The notes: generated by a model from the letters alone, not told the origin. Positions 52,580 through 62,351 are shown, counted from the first letter of the stretch. The stretch: 64,000 bases of DNA from Pseudomonas fluorescens (GCF_003732425.1 NZ_MOBX01000013.1:124001-188000), one strand, 5' to 3'. Made by a program: numbers and translations.

Positions 52580-53167
52580 GTGAGAGTGACCAAGGCCCAG
52601 GCGCAGGCCAATCGAGAGCACATCGTTGAAACCGCCTCAGAGCTGTTCCGCGAACGCGGCTTTGACGGCGTCGGCGTGGCGGATCTCATGGCGGCCGCGG
52701 GTTTTACCCATGGCGGTTTCTACAAACACTTCGGCTCGAAGGCCGACCTGATGGCCGAAGCCTCGGCCTGCAGTCTGGCCAAATCGCTGACCGGCGCCCA
52801 GGCGCTGGATGTTCCGGGCTTCATCAACGTCTACGTGAACAGAGCACATCGCGACGGACGTGGTGACGGTTGCACCATGGCCGCGTTGGGCGGCGACGCG
52901 GCGCGCCAGTCGGATGAGGTGAGAGCCACGTTTGCCGAGGGCATTGAGCAAACCCTGCAAACCTTGGGCGAGAAATACCCGACGGCGCCGGATGCCGAGG
53001 CAGGTGAGGGGCGTAAGAAGATGATCGACCTGCTGGCGCGGGCCGTTGGCGCGATTATCCTGTCGCGTGCCTGCCCGGATGATTCCGCGCTGGCAGACGA
53101 AATCCTTGAAGTGTGCCGCGCGCAAATGCTCGCTTCGTTGCCGGTCGATAACGCCGACGCAGAGTAG
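52580..53167 (+). CDS. TetR-family regulator of the old yellow enzyme operon
   Basis: 195 residues from the GTG at 52580 (RVTKAQAQANREHIVETASELFRERGFDGVGVADLMAAAGFTHGGFYKHFGSKADLM), preceded by CGAGG; a longer reading from 52514 adds residues untypical of the family. The C-terminal part, CTMAALGGDAARQSDEVRATFAEGIEQ, is of the kind found in NemR/AcuR-like proteins. It is divergent from the OYE gene. It probably represses the four- or five-gene operon and is released by electrophiles. The intact xdhC gene is convergent, ten bases away. Confidence 0.88.
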   Translation: MRVTKAQAQANREHIVETASELFRERGFDGVGVADLMAAAGFTHGGFYKHFGSKADLMAEASACSLAKSLTGAQALDVPGFINVYVNRAHRDGRGDGCTMAALGGDAARQSDEVRATFAEGIEQTLQTLGEKYPTAPDAEAGEGRKKMIDLLARAVGAIILSRACPDDSALADEILEVCRAQMLASLPVDNADAE

Positions 53168-53176
53168 CAGCGCAGC

Positions 53177-54181
53177 TCATTCGGCGAGCGCTTTTACCTT
53201 CGCGATGGAAAACGCTTGCGGCAGCTGGGCGCCATTCTTGGCGGCAAGAATCTCGGCCATCACGCTGACGGCGATTTCCGCAGGCGTCTTGCTGCCGATG
53301 TAGAGGCCGATCGGCCCGTGCAGGCGCTCAAGCGACGCCTCGGTTTCACCAAAATGCTCGATCAGGCGTTCGCGGCGCAGCTGGCTGTTGCGCCGCGAGC
53401 CGATGGCGCCGATGTAGAACGCCGGGCTGTGCAGCGCTTCGAGCAGGGCCAGATCGTCGAGTTTGGGGTCATGACTCAAGGCGACAATGCAGGTGCGCAG
53501 ATCGACTGCGAAGTCGCGGACTACGTCATCCGGCATGCCGACAATGCGCTCAACGCCATCGATCGCCCAGGTCTCGATGTACTCGGGACGCGGATCGCAC
53601 ACCGCCACCTTGAAGCCGTTGAACAAGGCCATGGTCGCCAGATACTCGGCCAGCGCGCCGGCACCGATCATCAGCATTCGATAGCCCGGCCCCAGGGTGT
53701 TGAGCATCTGCGCGCCATCGACGCTGAACTGTTCCGGCGTCGCGGTCGCTTCGAGCATGACCCGACCAGACTCCAACGTTAGGCGACGGCGAACCAGATG
53801 CCCGGCGTCCAGCTGGGTCAGCAGTTCATCGAGTGACTGCCACGCCGGGTTGAACTCAAGGATCAGTTCAAGCGTGCCACCGCACGGCAAACCGAAGCGA
53901 TGCGCCTCATCGGCGCTGACGCCATAGCGCACCACTTCCGGCGCGCTGTCACGAAAAGCGCTGCCGCCATGGGCCGTGGTATAGCGATGGATCAGATCGT
54001 CCTCAATGCAGCCGCCGGACACGCTGCCCACCACGCGACCGTCGTCACGCAAAGCCATCATCGAACCCGTCGGCCGTGGTGATGAACCCCAAGTGCGCGC
54101 CACCGTGGCGAGCAACACACGCTCGCCAGCGGCAAGCCAGTCCCGCGCCGTGCGCAGGACCAGCAAGTCGATGCTTTCCAT
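53177..54181 (-). CDS. xdhC: XdhC/CoxI-family molybdenum-cofactor maturation protein
   Basis: 334 residues. The N-terminal domain (LLATVARTWGSSPRPTGSMMALRDDGRVVGSVSGGCIEDDLIHRY) and the C-terminal Rossmann-like domain (MLMIGAGALAEYLATMALFNGFKVAVCDPRPEY; GAIGSRRNSQLRRERL) are complete. The family binds molybdenum cofactor and helps insert its sulphurated form into xanthine-dehydrogenase-type enzymes. It is last in the operon after the 2Fe-2S subunit, molybdenum subunit and cytochrome c genes. Its last 405 bases are duplicated at 43381-43785. Confidence 0.93.
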   Translation of the reverse strand: MESIDLLVLRTARDWLAAGERVLLATVARTWGSSPRPTGSMMALRDDGRVVGSVSGGCIEDDLIHRYTTAHGGSAFRDSAPEVVRYGVSADEAHRFGLPCGGTLELILEFNPAWQSLDELLTQLDAGHLVRRRLTLESGRVMLEATATPEQFSVDGAQMLNTLGPGYRMLMIGAGALAEYLATMALFNGFKVAVCDPRPEYIETWAIDGVERIVGMPDDVVRDFAVDLRTCIVALSHDPKLDDLALLEALHSPAFYIGAIGSRRNSQLRRERLIEHFGETEASLERLHGPIGLYIGSKTPAEIAVSVMAEILAAKNGAQLPQAFSIAKVKALAE

Positions 54182-54193
54182 CAGGAACTCCTC

Positions 54194-55546
54194 TTAGCGC
54201 ATCTGCAGAATGATCGGGCTGCTGCTGGCCGGATCGGTGTGTTCACGCAACTTGCCCACCGTCTGCGCCTCCACCGCAGAGCCTTGATTGCCCCAGGTGC
54301 TGCGCATGAAGGTCAGCACTTCGGCGATCTGCTGATCCGACAACTGCTCACGGAACGCTGGCATGCGATAGGCATCCGGCACGCCGGCCGCCACCACACG
54401 CTGCGAACCATTCAGGGTGATGTTGATCGCCGAGGCGCTTTCCTTGGCCAGTGCAGAAGTTGCGCCGGCCAGCGGCGGCATCCATTGCGCTTGACCCTTG
54501 CCGTCCAGACCATGGCAGGAAGCACAGCGCGTGACGTAGGTATGAGCACCGGGCGAGTCCAGACGTTCCGCTGCCGAAACCGCTTGATACTGCCACGGCG
54601 CGCCATCCCGTTCGCGATCCCCGGGAAGCGACTTCAGGTAGTGGGCAATCGCGGCCAGATCCTCATCGTTCATGAACTGCGTGGAGTTGTTGAACGCCTC
54701 GGTCATTGAGCCGTAGACCACCGCGTGTTGATTGCGACCGGTCTTGAGGAACTGCACGATCTCCGGTTCGCTCCAGCGGCCCAGCCCGGTGTTGTGATCA
54801 TCACGCAGGCTCGGTGCGTACCAGCCATCGAGCAAGGCGCCGGCGAGGTACGGCTTGCCGGCCTCATCCAGTGCCTTCTCGTTGAACGCCAGCCCGCGCG
54901 GCGTGTGGCAACTGCCGCAGTGCCCGGCGCCTTGAACGAGGTAAGCGCCACGGTTCCACTGTTCATCCTGCGAAGGTTTGGCCGCATAAGGCTCGGCGTC
55001 GACAAACACGCCGTTCCACAGCGCAATCGGCCAGCGCAGGTTCAGCGGAAACGGAATCGAACCCGGAATATTCGCCTGTTTGACCGGCGCCACGCCTTTC
55101 ATGAAGAACGCATACAGCGCCCGCACATCGTCATCACTGAGCTTGGCGTAGGACGGGTAGGGCATCGCCGGATACAGACGGCGACTGTCGGGTGCCACGC
55201 CGTGGCGCACCGCTCGGTCGAAGTCCGCGAGGCTGTAGTGGCCGATGCCGGTTTCCGTGTCCGGGGTGATATTGGTCGTGTGGATCGTGCCCAGCGGTGT
55301 GGCCATTTCCAGGCCGCCGGCGAACGGCGCGCCACCCGGCACGCTGTGACAGGCCACGCAATCGCTGAGCCGGGCGACGTATTCGCCACGGGTGACCAGC
55401 GCCGGGTTGATGTCGGCCACGGCGATCTGATGGGTTTCAAGGCGCGAGACAGGCTCGCGGGTGACATACCAGGCCAGCAGGCCTGCCGCGACCAGGCACG
55501 GCACTGCCAGCCAGCCAGCGGTTCTTGCGAATCGGCTGTTATTCAT
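54194..55546 (-). CDS. Tri-haem cytochrome c, electron acceptor of a molybdenum hydroxylase
   Basis: 450 residues from the ATG at 55546 (GGAG ahead). An N-terminal hydrophobic segment (AGWLAVPCLVAAGLLAWYV) serves as signal or anchor. Three CXXCH haem sites are seen: CVACH, CGSCH and CASCH, each followed by the usual c-type fold and Met ligands. This is the layout of gluconate/aldehyde-dehydrogenase-type cytochrome subunits. It overlaps closely with the molybdenum subunit gene and likely passes its electrons to the respiratory chain in the periplasm. Confidence 0.92.
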   Translation of the reverse strand: MNNSRFARTAGWLAVPCLVAAGLLAWYVTREPVSRLETHQIAVADINPALVTRGEYVARLSDCVACHSVPGGAPFAGGLEMATPLGTIHTTNITPDTETGIGHYSLADFDRAVRHGVAPDSRRLYPAMPYPSYAKLSDDDVRALYAFFMKGVAPVKQANIPGSIPFPLNLRWPIALWNGVFVDAEPYAAKPSQDEQWNRGAYLVQGAGHCGSCHTPRGLAFNEKALDEAGKPYLAGALLDGWYAPSLRDDHNTGLGRWSEPEIVQFLKTGRNQHAVVYGSMTEAFNNSTQFMNDEDLAAIAHYLKSLPGDRERDGAPWQYQAVSAAERLDSPGAHTYVTRCASCHGLDGKGQAQWMPPLAGATSALAKESASAINITLNGSQRVVAAGVPDAYRMPAFREQLSDQQIAEVLTFMRSTWGNQGSAVEAQTVGKLREHTDPASSSPIILQMR

Positions 55547-55563
55547 GGACGCTCCGGCGCTGA

Positions 55564-57816
55564 TCAAGTGAAGGTGTGTCGGCTCATGGGCAGGCTGCGC
55601 ACCCGCTGACCGGTTAGCGTCGCCACCGCGTTAGCGACGGCGGGCGCGACCGCAGGCAATGGCGGTTCACCGATGCCGCCCATTTTTTCCCCGCTCTCGA
55701 CCACACGCACATGCACCCGTGCCATCCGCGCAGGCGGCAGGATCGGATACAAGTCGTAGTTGCGCGCCCGAGGTTTGCCATCCACCCACACGGCTTCTTC
55801 GACCAGGGTTTGCGACAGTCCCAGCGCCACGGCGCCGTTGACCTGCGCTTCGACAATCGCCGGGTTGACGATGCTACCCGGGTCAATCGCTTGCCAGATG
55901 TCGTGCACCTTGACCTGACCGTTCTCGATGGAGACCTCGGCGATCACCGCCGTCTCTGTACCGAACGGCGAAGCCATGGCCACACCGCGCGCACGTCGGC
56001 TGCCATCCTCGGCAGTAAACGGGCCGCGCTTCCAGCCACCCGACAGTTCACCTACCGCTTGCAGCAAGGTGGTCAGCCGTTTGTTGTCACGCAGCAAATG
56101 CAGGCGCAGGTCGAACGGGTCCTTGCCGCCCTTGTCGGCCAGCTCATCGAGGAACGATTCATAGAAGAAGTCGTTGAGCGAATTGCCCACCGAACGCCAG
56201 TAACCGAGCATCGCCGGGCCTTTGACGTAGATCTGCGCAATGCGTTTGTTGGGGATCGCATAGGACTTGCCTGACAAGCCTTCAAGCGCCGTCGGGTCAA
56301 GCTTCTCACCCTGCTTGCCGGCGAGGGCCTCGGTCGGGCCTTCGGTGGCACTGATCGCTTCAATTGCCAGCGGCCAGCCGTCGCTGTCCAGCGCGGCGCG
56401 GAAATTCACCGCGGCAACCGGGCGCAGCACGTCGCGCAGGAACTCTTCTTCGCGACTCCAGATCAGTTTGACCGGACGGCCAACCGCTTTCGCCAGCGCG
56501 ATCGCCTGCGGATAGGGACTGGCCGAATCGTAGAGGAAATGCCGGCCGAAGAACCCGCCCAGCAGCGGTGAATGCAAGGTGATGCGCGACGGATCGAGGC
56601 CCGTGCGTTTGGCGATGTCGGCACGAAACATATCCGGCGCCTGATTCGGCAGCCAGACTTCCAGCGAACCGTCCGGGTTGAATCGGGCCAGGGCTGAAGG
56701 CGGCTCCAGTTGGCCGTGGTTCAGGTATTGATTGTGGTAAGTGGCGTCGATCCGGGTCTTGCTGTCCTTGAGAAGCGCAGCCACGTCGCCTTCATGTTCA
56801 TCATCTTTGGCCGGGCCTTTATCTTCAGCGAGGCGCTTGAACCAGGCATCGCTGGAAAAATCGGCGGGCATCGGCCGCACTTGGCTGTCGGCCGTGGGTT
56901 CTTGCCAGTCGACCTGAATCGCCTCGACCGCACGTTTGGCGTGCCACCAGCGCTCGGCAACCACCGCCACGGCCCCGGGCAGACGATGCACGGAATGCAC
57001 GCCTTTCATTGCCTTGACCTGGTCTTCGTTGCGCAGATTGCCCACGGTCATTCCCAGGCGTGGGGCATGTTGAACGGCCGCATGGAGCATGTCGTCGACT
57101 TTCAGATCAATGCTGTACAGCGCCTTGCCCGTGGACTTGTCGTAGGCATCGAGGCGTTTCACCGGTTTGCCGATCCAGCGGAACTGGCTCGGATCACGCA
57201 GCTTCACGGAGGCCGGATCGGGAACCGGCAGATCCATCGCACGCTCGGCCAGTTCACCGTAGGCCAGCGAGCGGCCCGACTTGGCATGCACGACTTTGCC
57301 AGGCTCGGTGCTCAACTCGCTCACCGGCACGCCAAGTTGCTGCGCGCCCGCCTGCAACAGCATGGCGCGGGCAAGGGCGCCGAGGCGGCGCATCACCGGG
57401 TAACTCATACGCACCGACATGCTGCCGCCGGTGATGCGCATGCCGTTTTCCAACACCACATAGGCTTCACCGGGCGGCGCGGCTTCGACCAGGAAGGTCG
57501 CCGGATCGGCATCCAGTTCTTCGCCGACGATCTGCGCCATTGCCGTGAACGTACCTTGTCCGCCCTCCATGAACGGGCAGAGCAGACGCACGCGGTTGTC
57601 CGGGCGGATCTCGAGAAACGCCGGCACCTGCGTGCCGCGCTCGGCGGTCGCCGCTGCAACGGCAGCTTGCACGCGTGTCGCCCCCAGCGGCAGACCGAAG
57701 CCGAGGACCAGTGCGCCGACGGCGGTACCGGTCAGAAAACGCCTGCGCGAAACATTGATCGGTTCGTGCAGATCCAGTACTGAAGCGTGCTGCGAAGGGT
57801 CGATTCGAACGTTCAT
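55564..57816 (-). CDS. Molybdopterin-binding subunit, isoquinoline 1-oxidoreductase/aldehyde oxidase type
   Basis: 750 residues; the ATG at 57816 shares a base with the stop of the 2Fe-2S gene. A twin-arginine motif SRRRFLTGTAVGALVLGF marks export in folded form to the periplasm. Cofactor-binding segments include GGFFGRHFLYDSASPYPQAIALAKAVGRPVKLIWSREEEF and, near the end, GGIGEPPLPAVAPAVANAV with the catalytic glutamate. It hydroxylates an N-heterocycle or oxidises an aldehyde; the substrate is unknown. IorB is the closest type by length and order (iorA-iorB). Confidence 0.9.
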   Translation of the reverse strand: MNVRIDPSQHASVLDLHEPINVSRRRFLTGTAVGALVLGFGLPLGATRVQAAVAAATAERGTQVPAFLEIRPDNRVRLLCPFMEGGQGTFTAMAQIVGEELDADPATFLVEAAPPGEAYVVLENGMRITGGSMSVRMSYPVMRRLGALARAMLLQAGAQQLGVPVSELSTEPGKVVHAKSGRSLAYGELAERAMDLPVPDPASVKLRDPSQFRWIGKPVKRLDAYDKSTGKALYSIDLKVDDMLHAAVQHAPRLGMTVGNLRNEDQVKAMKGVHSVHRLPGAVAVVAERWWHAKRAVEAIQVDWQEPTADSQVRPMPADFSSDAWFKRLAEDKGPAKDDEHEGDVAALLKDSKTRIDATYHNQYLNHGQLEPPSALARFNPDGSLEVWLPNQAPDMFRADIAKRTGLDPSRITLHSPLLGGFFGRHFLYDSASPYPQAIALAKAVGRPVKLIWSREEEFLRDVLRPVAAVNFRAALDSDGWPLAIEAISATEGPTEALAGKQGEKLDPTALEGLSGKSYAIPNKRIAQIYVKGPAMLGYWRSVGNSLNDFFYESFLDELADKGGKDPFDLRLHLLRDNKRLTTLLQAVGELSGGWKRGPFTAEDGSRRARGVAMASPFGTETAVIAEVSIENGQVKVHDIWQAIDPGSIVNPAIVEAQVNGAVALGLSQTLVEEAVWVDGKPRARNYDLYPILPPARMARVHVRVVESGEKMGGIGEPPLPAVAPAVANAVATLTGQRVRSLPMSRHTFT

Positions 57817-58271
57817 CACGCGTCTCCCTTGCCGGCCAGCTCATGCACGGCGGCATGAATGGCGTTGTAAGTCCCGCAGCGGCACAGATTGACCATCGCT
57901 GCCTCGATTTGCGCATCACTCGGTTTAGGGTTTTGTTTGAGCAGCGCAGTGGCCGCCATCACCTGCCCGGACTGGCAGTAGCCGCACTGCGCGACCTGCA
58001 AATCGACCCAGGTCGAGACCACCCGTTTGCCCACGTCATCGCTTTCGATGGCCTCAATGGTGGTGACCTCGCGGCCGACCACACCCGCCACCGGCGTGAC
58101 ACACGAGCGCACGATATTGCCGTCCACCAGCACCGAGCAGGCGCCACATTGCGCCAGTCCGCAGCCGTACTTGGTCCCGGTCATGCCCAAGTCATCGCGG
58201 ATCACCCACAGCAAGGGCGTATCGGCGTCGGCATCGACCTGATAGGTCTTCTGGTTGATTCGTAGTTCCAT
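57816..58271 (-). CDS. 2Fe-2S subunit of the molybdenum hydroxylase (IorA-like)
   Basis: 151 residues. Two iron-sulphur domains: the plant-type ferredoxin part with CGLAQCGACSVLVDGNIVRSC and the helical part with CGYCQSGQVMAATALL and CRCGTYNAIHAAV. It links the molybdenum site with the cytochrome c. It has no signal peptide of its own and is probably carried out together with the Tat-signal-bearing large subunit. It is the first gene of the four-gene operon. Confidence 0.94.
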   Translation of the reverse strand: MELRINQKTYQVDADADTPLLWVIRDDLGMTGTKYGCGLAQCGACSVLVDGNIVRSCVTPVAGVVGREVTTIEAIESDDVGKRVVSTWVDLQVAQCGYCQSGQVMAATALLKQNPKPSDAQIEAAMVNLCRCGTYNAIHAAVHELAGKGDA

Positions 58272-58349
58272 GGTTCACCCGCTTGATCATCGGTTGACGT
58301 GCATTGTTATCAGCGGTGACGCGCGGCGAGGCGCATCACCGGTTTTCGT

Positions 58350-59282
58350 TCAATTCGCGACTGTGCCGAGCGCTTCTGCCTCGTATGGCTGCCCGCGCAG
58401 GAGGGCGATGTCACGACTCGGCGCAGTGCCGAACAGCCGGGCGTATTCGCGGCTGAACTGCGAAGGGCTTTCATAGCCGACCGCAAACGCCGCCCGCGAA
58501 ACGTCGAGGCGCTCGACTAGCATCAGTCGTCGTGCCTCGTTGAGCCGCAGCCATTTCTGGTACTGCAGCGGGCTCATGCCGGTGAGCTGACGGAAATGAT
58601 GGTGAAAGGTCGGCGCGCTCATCTGCACCCGCGCGGCCAGATCGTCGATGCGCAGGGCATCGGTGTAGTTGACCTTGAGCCAGTCAATGGCCTTGGCGAT
58701 GCGGTAACCCTGACCATCGACGGCCGTGATCTGCCGCAGCCGGGCGCCTTGGTCGGTGTGCAGCAGCCGATAGTGGATTTCGCGCAGAATCAGCGGCGCG
58801 AGTACCGGAATCGCTTCGGGTTCATCGAGCAATGCCAGCAGGCGATCGAGTGCGCCTTCCAGCGCAGACGACAGGCTGCCAATCGCGGCCCCCGTGCCCG
58901 TTGCTGGCTGGCGCTTGGCCGGCAAGCCGCTCTTGGTGATGACCTCGGCGAGCATGCCGACATCCAGTTTCAGCACCAAACCGACACAGGGCTGTTCCGG
59001 GCTGGCGAGCATCACTTCGGAGTTGGCGGGCAGGTCCAGTGAGGTGACCAAAAACCGTGAAGGGTCATAGCTGTAGCCCTCACCACCGACCCACAAGCGC
59101 TTCTCGCCGCGACCCACGAGAATCAGGCTCGGTTCGATCATGCACACCACGGGTGGCGCCGGCTGGTCGCGACGAAACAGCGACAAACCGGGTATGGCCG
59201 TGGCGAAGTCCCCCGGCGCGCTCACGCGCGGGTCAATGTTCAACGCCAAAGGCGATGCCTGGGGCAGAGGGGTAGGGATCAT
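58350..59282 (-). CDS. AraC-family transcriptional regulator (AraC_N type)
   Basis: 310 residues. The N-terminal cupin-like sensor (PPVVCMIEPSLILVGRGEKRLWVGGEGYSYDPSRFLVTSLDLP) is the AraC_N type. The C-terminal double helix-turn-helix shows LRIDDLAARVQMSAPTFHHHFRQLTGMSPLQYQKWLRLNEARRLML and AAFAVGYESPSQFSREYARLFG. It is divergent from an MFS exporter and lies behind the molybdenum hydroxylase operon on the same strand; either may be a target. Ligand unknown. Confidence 0.92.
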   Translation of the reverse strand: MIPTPLPQASPLALNIDPRVSAPGDFATAIPGLSLFRRDQPAPPVVCMIEPSLILVGRGEKRLWVGGEGYSYDPSRFLVTSLDLPANSEVMLASPEQPCVGLVLKLDVGMLAEVITKSGLPAKRQPATGTGAAIGSLSSALEGALDRLLALLDEPEAIPVLAPLILREIHYRLLHTDQGARLRQITAVDGQGYRIAKAIDWLKVNYTDALRIDDLAARVQMSAPTFHHHFRQLTGMSPLQYQKWLRLNEARRLMLVERLDVSRAAFAVGYESPSQFSREYARLFGTAPSRDIALLRGQPYEAEALGTVAN

Positions 59283-59367
59283 GTCGGGTCACTCCTGTTG
59301 ACCGAACTCTAATCCGCGCGCGAGACGTTTCCTATCCATCACCCTGCATCCCCAGAGGATCAGGCAA

Positions 59368-59384
59368 GCATTCAAGAGGAATGC
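59368..59384. promoter_or_regulatory. Palindrome in the AraC-MFS divergent region
   Basis: gcattc-aagag-gaatgc: perfect six-base arms around five bases, between the divergent genes. A candidate regulator site. Confidence 0.4.
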
Positions 59385-59511
59385 ACTAGGGAAGCGCCGG
59401 ATTGACCGGGAGAATGTGTCTATCTGTTACAGGGGCAGTACCCGCAAAGTCGATTAACTGCTTGCCCCTGCGCATCACATCCACACGTTTTTCGCACCAC
59501 AGGTAGTTCTC

Positions 59512-60720
59512 ATGACGTTTCCTTCTACAGATCCTTCTAAAAGAACAGGCGGCTGGAGCGCTGTGCTGGCCATGTCGCTGGCCGCATTCGCCCTGGTCGC
59601 TTCAGAATTCATGCCGGTCAGCCTGCTGACGCCGATTGCCGCAGACCTGCACATCACCGAAGGCCAGGCCGGGCAGGGGATCTCCGTGTCCGGTGCCTTT
59701 GCATTGATCACCAGCCTGCTGATTGCCTCGGTCGCTGCGCGCATCGAACGCAAAACGCTGCTGCTGGGCCTGACCTTGCTGATGATCGTCTCCGGTACGA
59801 TCGTCGCGGTCGCGCCGGGTTACCCGTCATTCATGTTCGGACGTGCGTTGATCGGGATAGCGATCGGCGGTTTCTGGTCACTCTCGGCGGCGACCGCCAT
59901 GCGTCTGGTGCAGCCAGAACAGGTTTCGCGAGCGCTGGCCATCGTCAATGGCGGTAATGCGCTGGCGACGGTCATCGCCGCTCCGGCGGGGAGCTTTCTC
60001 GGCTCGCTGATCGGCTGGCGCGGGGCATTCTTCTGTGTGGTTCCGGTGGCGGTGCTGGCTGCCGTGTGGCTGCTGATAAGCCTTCCTTCTTTCAAGGGCG
60101 AGCGCCAGGCCGGTAGCGGCAACGTGTTGCGGCTGATGAAGCAATTGCCAGTGGCCTTGGGCATGGTTGCCGTCAGCGTCTTTTTCATGGGCCAGTTCAT
60201 GCTGTTCACCTACCTGCGCCCCTTTCTTGAGGGCGTGACCGGCGTCAGCGTCTCAACGTTGTCCTTGATGCTGCTGGGCCTGGGACTGGCCGGTTTTATC
60301 GGCACCTTTTTGATCGAACGGTTTATGGGGCGCGGCCTCTATCGCACGTTGACCATCATCCCGCTGATCATGGCCGCCATCGCGCTGGCGTTGGTCAGCT
60401 TCGGCAAATCACCGGTGCTGACCGCTGTGTTGCTCGGCCTCTGGGGACTGGTTGCGACGGCCGCGCCGGTCGGCTGGTGGACATGGCTGGCGCAAACGCT
60501 TCCGGATGATGCGGAAGCCGGAGGCGGCTTGCTCGTGGCCATTGTCCAACTGGCGATTGCCGGCGGTGCAATCATTGGTGGTCTGGCCTTTGATCTGAGC
60601 GGTTACAAAGCTACGTTCGAGCTTAGTGCCGCAGTGTTGGTCGCCGCTTCTGTGCTTGCCTGGTTGGCGGGGCGCAATGCCACGGAGGTTCATCTTGTCG
60701 AGGCGAATGCGACAGCTTGA
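59512..60720 (+). CDS. MFS exporter, DHA1/AraJ-like
   Basis: 402 residues with 12 membrane segments. Landmarks: WSAVLAMSLAAFALVASEFMPVSLLTPIAADLHITEGQAGQGISVSGAFALITSLL at the start, RALIGIAIGGFWSLSAATAMRLV (motif C-like) and the linker between halves. This matches the AraJ/YdhP-like drug or sugar exporter group. It is regulated presumably by the AraC protein encoded divergently. The substrate is unknown. Confidence 0.9.
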   Translation: MTFPSTDPSKRTGGWSAVLAMSLAAFALVASEFMPVSLLTPIAADLHITEGQAGQGISVSGAFALITSLLIASVAARIERKTLLLGLTLLMIVSGTIVAVAPGYPSFMFGRALIGIAIGGFWSLSAATAMRLVQPEQVSRALAIVNGGNALATVIAAPAGSFLGSLIGWRGAFFCVVPVAVLAAVWLLISLPSFKGERQAGSGNVLRLMKQLPVALGMVAVSVFFMGQFMLFTYLRPFLEGVTGVSVSTLSLMLLGLGLAGFIGTFLIERFMGRGLYRTLTIIPLIMAAIALALVSFGKSPVLTAVLLGLWGLVATAAPVGWWTWLAQTLPDDAEAGGGLLVAIVQLAIAGGAIIGGLAFDLSGYKATFELSAAVLVAASVLAWLAGRNATEVHLVEANATA

Positions 60721-60964
60721 GGGAATCAGCCGTACCTCATGAGGCAGTGTGGGACTTAATGACAACCCTTCTTCCCCGGCTATTTATTCAGCGATCGAGC
60801 CTCTTGCGGCGATGGAGGGGCGTTTGATGCCTATCTGAAATTGGGTGAGTGTCGAACGTCGGCTGTCGGCCAACAGGCAGTCGTTCAGAGAATGCCGCTA
60901 TCGACCCAAAGCATCCCCTCAGACTTCGCATTTCTTCTGGAACCCCACGCTAGCAAGGGGCTGG

Positions 60965-61996
60965 TCAGAGAGCACACTTCTTGGGCGGTTCGAATGTTAT
61001 TCCCGTTGATCGTTTACTTGCCAGAATATAGTTCTCGTCGCCTAGCGATGCTTGACGATAACTCAACCCTGTCCTGCATTCTGTGCCGGGATACATGTCG
61101 AATTCGTATATCGATTTTCCAATTGCTACTTCTATTTGTTGGTTGTATCGATTAAGCAGAAGGAGGAATGTTGCTGGTGCGAACGCTCCAATAGCCATGT
61201 AAAAAATTATCTGAAAAATCACCGTGGCAATAACGTAGCTATTTTTTTTGCTATCAAGCTCAACCCCAAAAAACCACTTTGTAAGTCGTGGTGCTTTTTT
61301 CGCAAAACTCGATCCATAGATGAGAATTGGAGCCATTACGACGGAGACAGGGATGAAAATTGCTCCCGCAGCAATGAAAAGAAATGGAATCGCAAAGATT
61401 GCTAGAAAAGACAGTGTATGGGGAAAGGTTATAGGCGGAACATGAGTCATCCCGCCTATTATATTTCCCGAGATGCTGAACGCGAGATTAGAGCCAATAG
61501 CAAATGCGATGGCAATAAGTGCCTTGCCAACCGAGGTTTCATAAAGAATTGCGTAGATGCGATAAACATCGTACGCAGCAACGCCTAGGCAATAAATAAA
61601 AAACAATATAGCGGTCGTTGCAAATATATTGTTTGCGTCCAGCAAGTAAAAATAACCCAGAAGGGGCAGACACAGGGTGACGTTAAGGTAAAGTTGATGA
61701 CGGCGCTCAAGGCTTTCGTACCAATTTACTATAACCCCCCAACGTTCGGTGAGTTCATATTTTCCTGGGTAGAGAATTTGCATCACCCGAATTCCGCCCC
61801 CGACTGCCAAGAGAAATACAGTTGTTGAGAAAGATACAAATCGCCAATGAGCCGGAATAATAAAAAGAAAAAAACAAAGCGCGACGCCAGCTAATGCAAT
61901 GCGCTTCACAAGATCGCGAAAGTTTTTTTCTCTACTAATTGACTGCGAATCCTCAGGAGCAGTAGTGCTCGTCAGGTTTTGATTTTTCATTAACAC
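60965..61996 (-). CDS. Multi-pass membrane protein of unknown family
   Basis: 343 residues; the GTG at 61996 has AGGA seven bases upstream, the ATG at 61990 is the alternative. About eight hydrophobic segments follow a charged N-terminus (IALAGVALCFFLFIIPA; TTVFLLAVGGGIRV; LYLNVTLCLPLLGYFYLL; TAILFFIYCLGVAAYDVY; LIAIAFAIGSNLAFSISG; LAIFAIPFLFIAAGAIFIPVSVVMAPI; IATVIFQIIFYMAIGAFAPATF). It ends with a soluble tail with two cysteines (PGTECRT, PPKKCAL). I do not recognise it. The composition is strongly AT-rich for this genome, suggesting acquisition. Confidence 0.6.
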   Translation of the reverse strand: MLMKNQNLTSTTAPEDSQSISREKNFRDLVKRIALAGVALCFFLFIIPAHWRFVSFSTTVFLLAVGGGIRVMQILYPGKYELTERWGVIVNWYESLERRHQLYLNVTLCLPLLGYFYLLDANNIFATTAILFFIYCLGVAAYDVYRIYAILYETSVGKALIAIAFAIGSNLAFSISGNIIGGMTHVPPITFPHTLSFLAIFAIPFLFIAAGAIFIPVSVVMAPILIYGSSFAKKAPRLTKWFFGVELDSKKNSYVIATVIFQIIFYMAIGAFAPATFLLLLNRYNQQIEVAIGKSIYEFDMYPGTECRTGLSYRQASLGDENYILASKRSTGITFEPPKKCAL

Positions 61997-62351
61997 TATG
62001 ATCCTGCAAAAATGTGTTTGTGATGAGATCCAGCTACTGCATTATCGGAAAAAGAGGCAGGAACTTTAATGTTCTCCGTTCAAGTCATGGACTCAACACA
62101 CGGTGCCGGACACAACATTGAGATGACCGCCGCGAGTGCGAGCGCCGTTTCGTAGGCAGGCTTCCTCGTTGCAAGATAATCAGTGGTAGCGTGTGGTATT
62201 CCAGCAATCGAGGTAGATCCAAAGTAACAAGTCCAGGCAAAGCTACTTTTGAAATGTACTCAATGGGTGACTTCCTTGCTCCGCACCTTGTTGTTTGGGA
62301 TGTCATTCGCACGCGCCGAATTATCCGCAATGCGACTGCGCAAACATCAGC
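61997..62351. other. 355-base gap, nothing recognised
   Basis: It lies between the LysR stop and the AT-rich membrane protein gene and contains the presumed promoter of the latter near 62000-62050. No supported gene, RNA or repeat is seen. Confidence 0.5.

Noticed and set aside
62085..62330. 81-residue open frame in the 62 kb gap
   Set aside because: Arginine/serine-rich translation typical of noncoding sequence, no ribosome site, no known domain.
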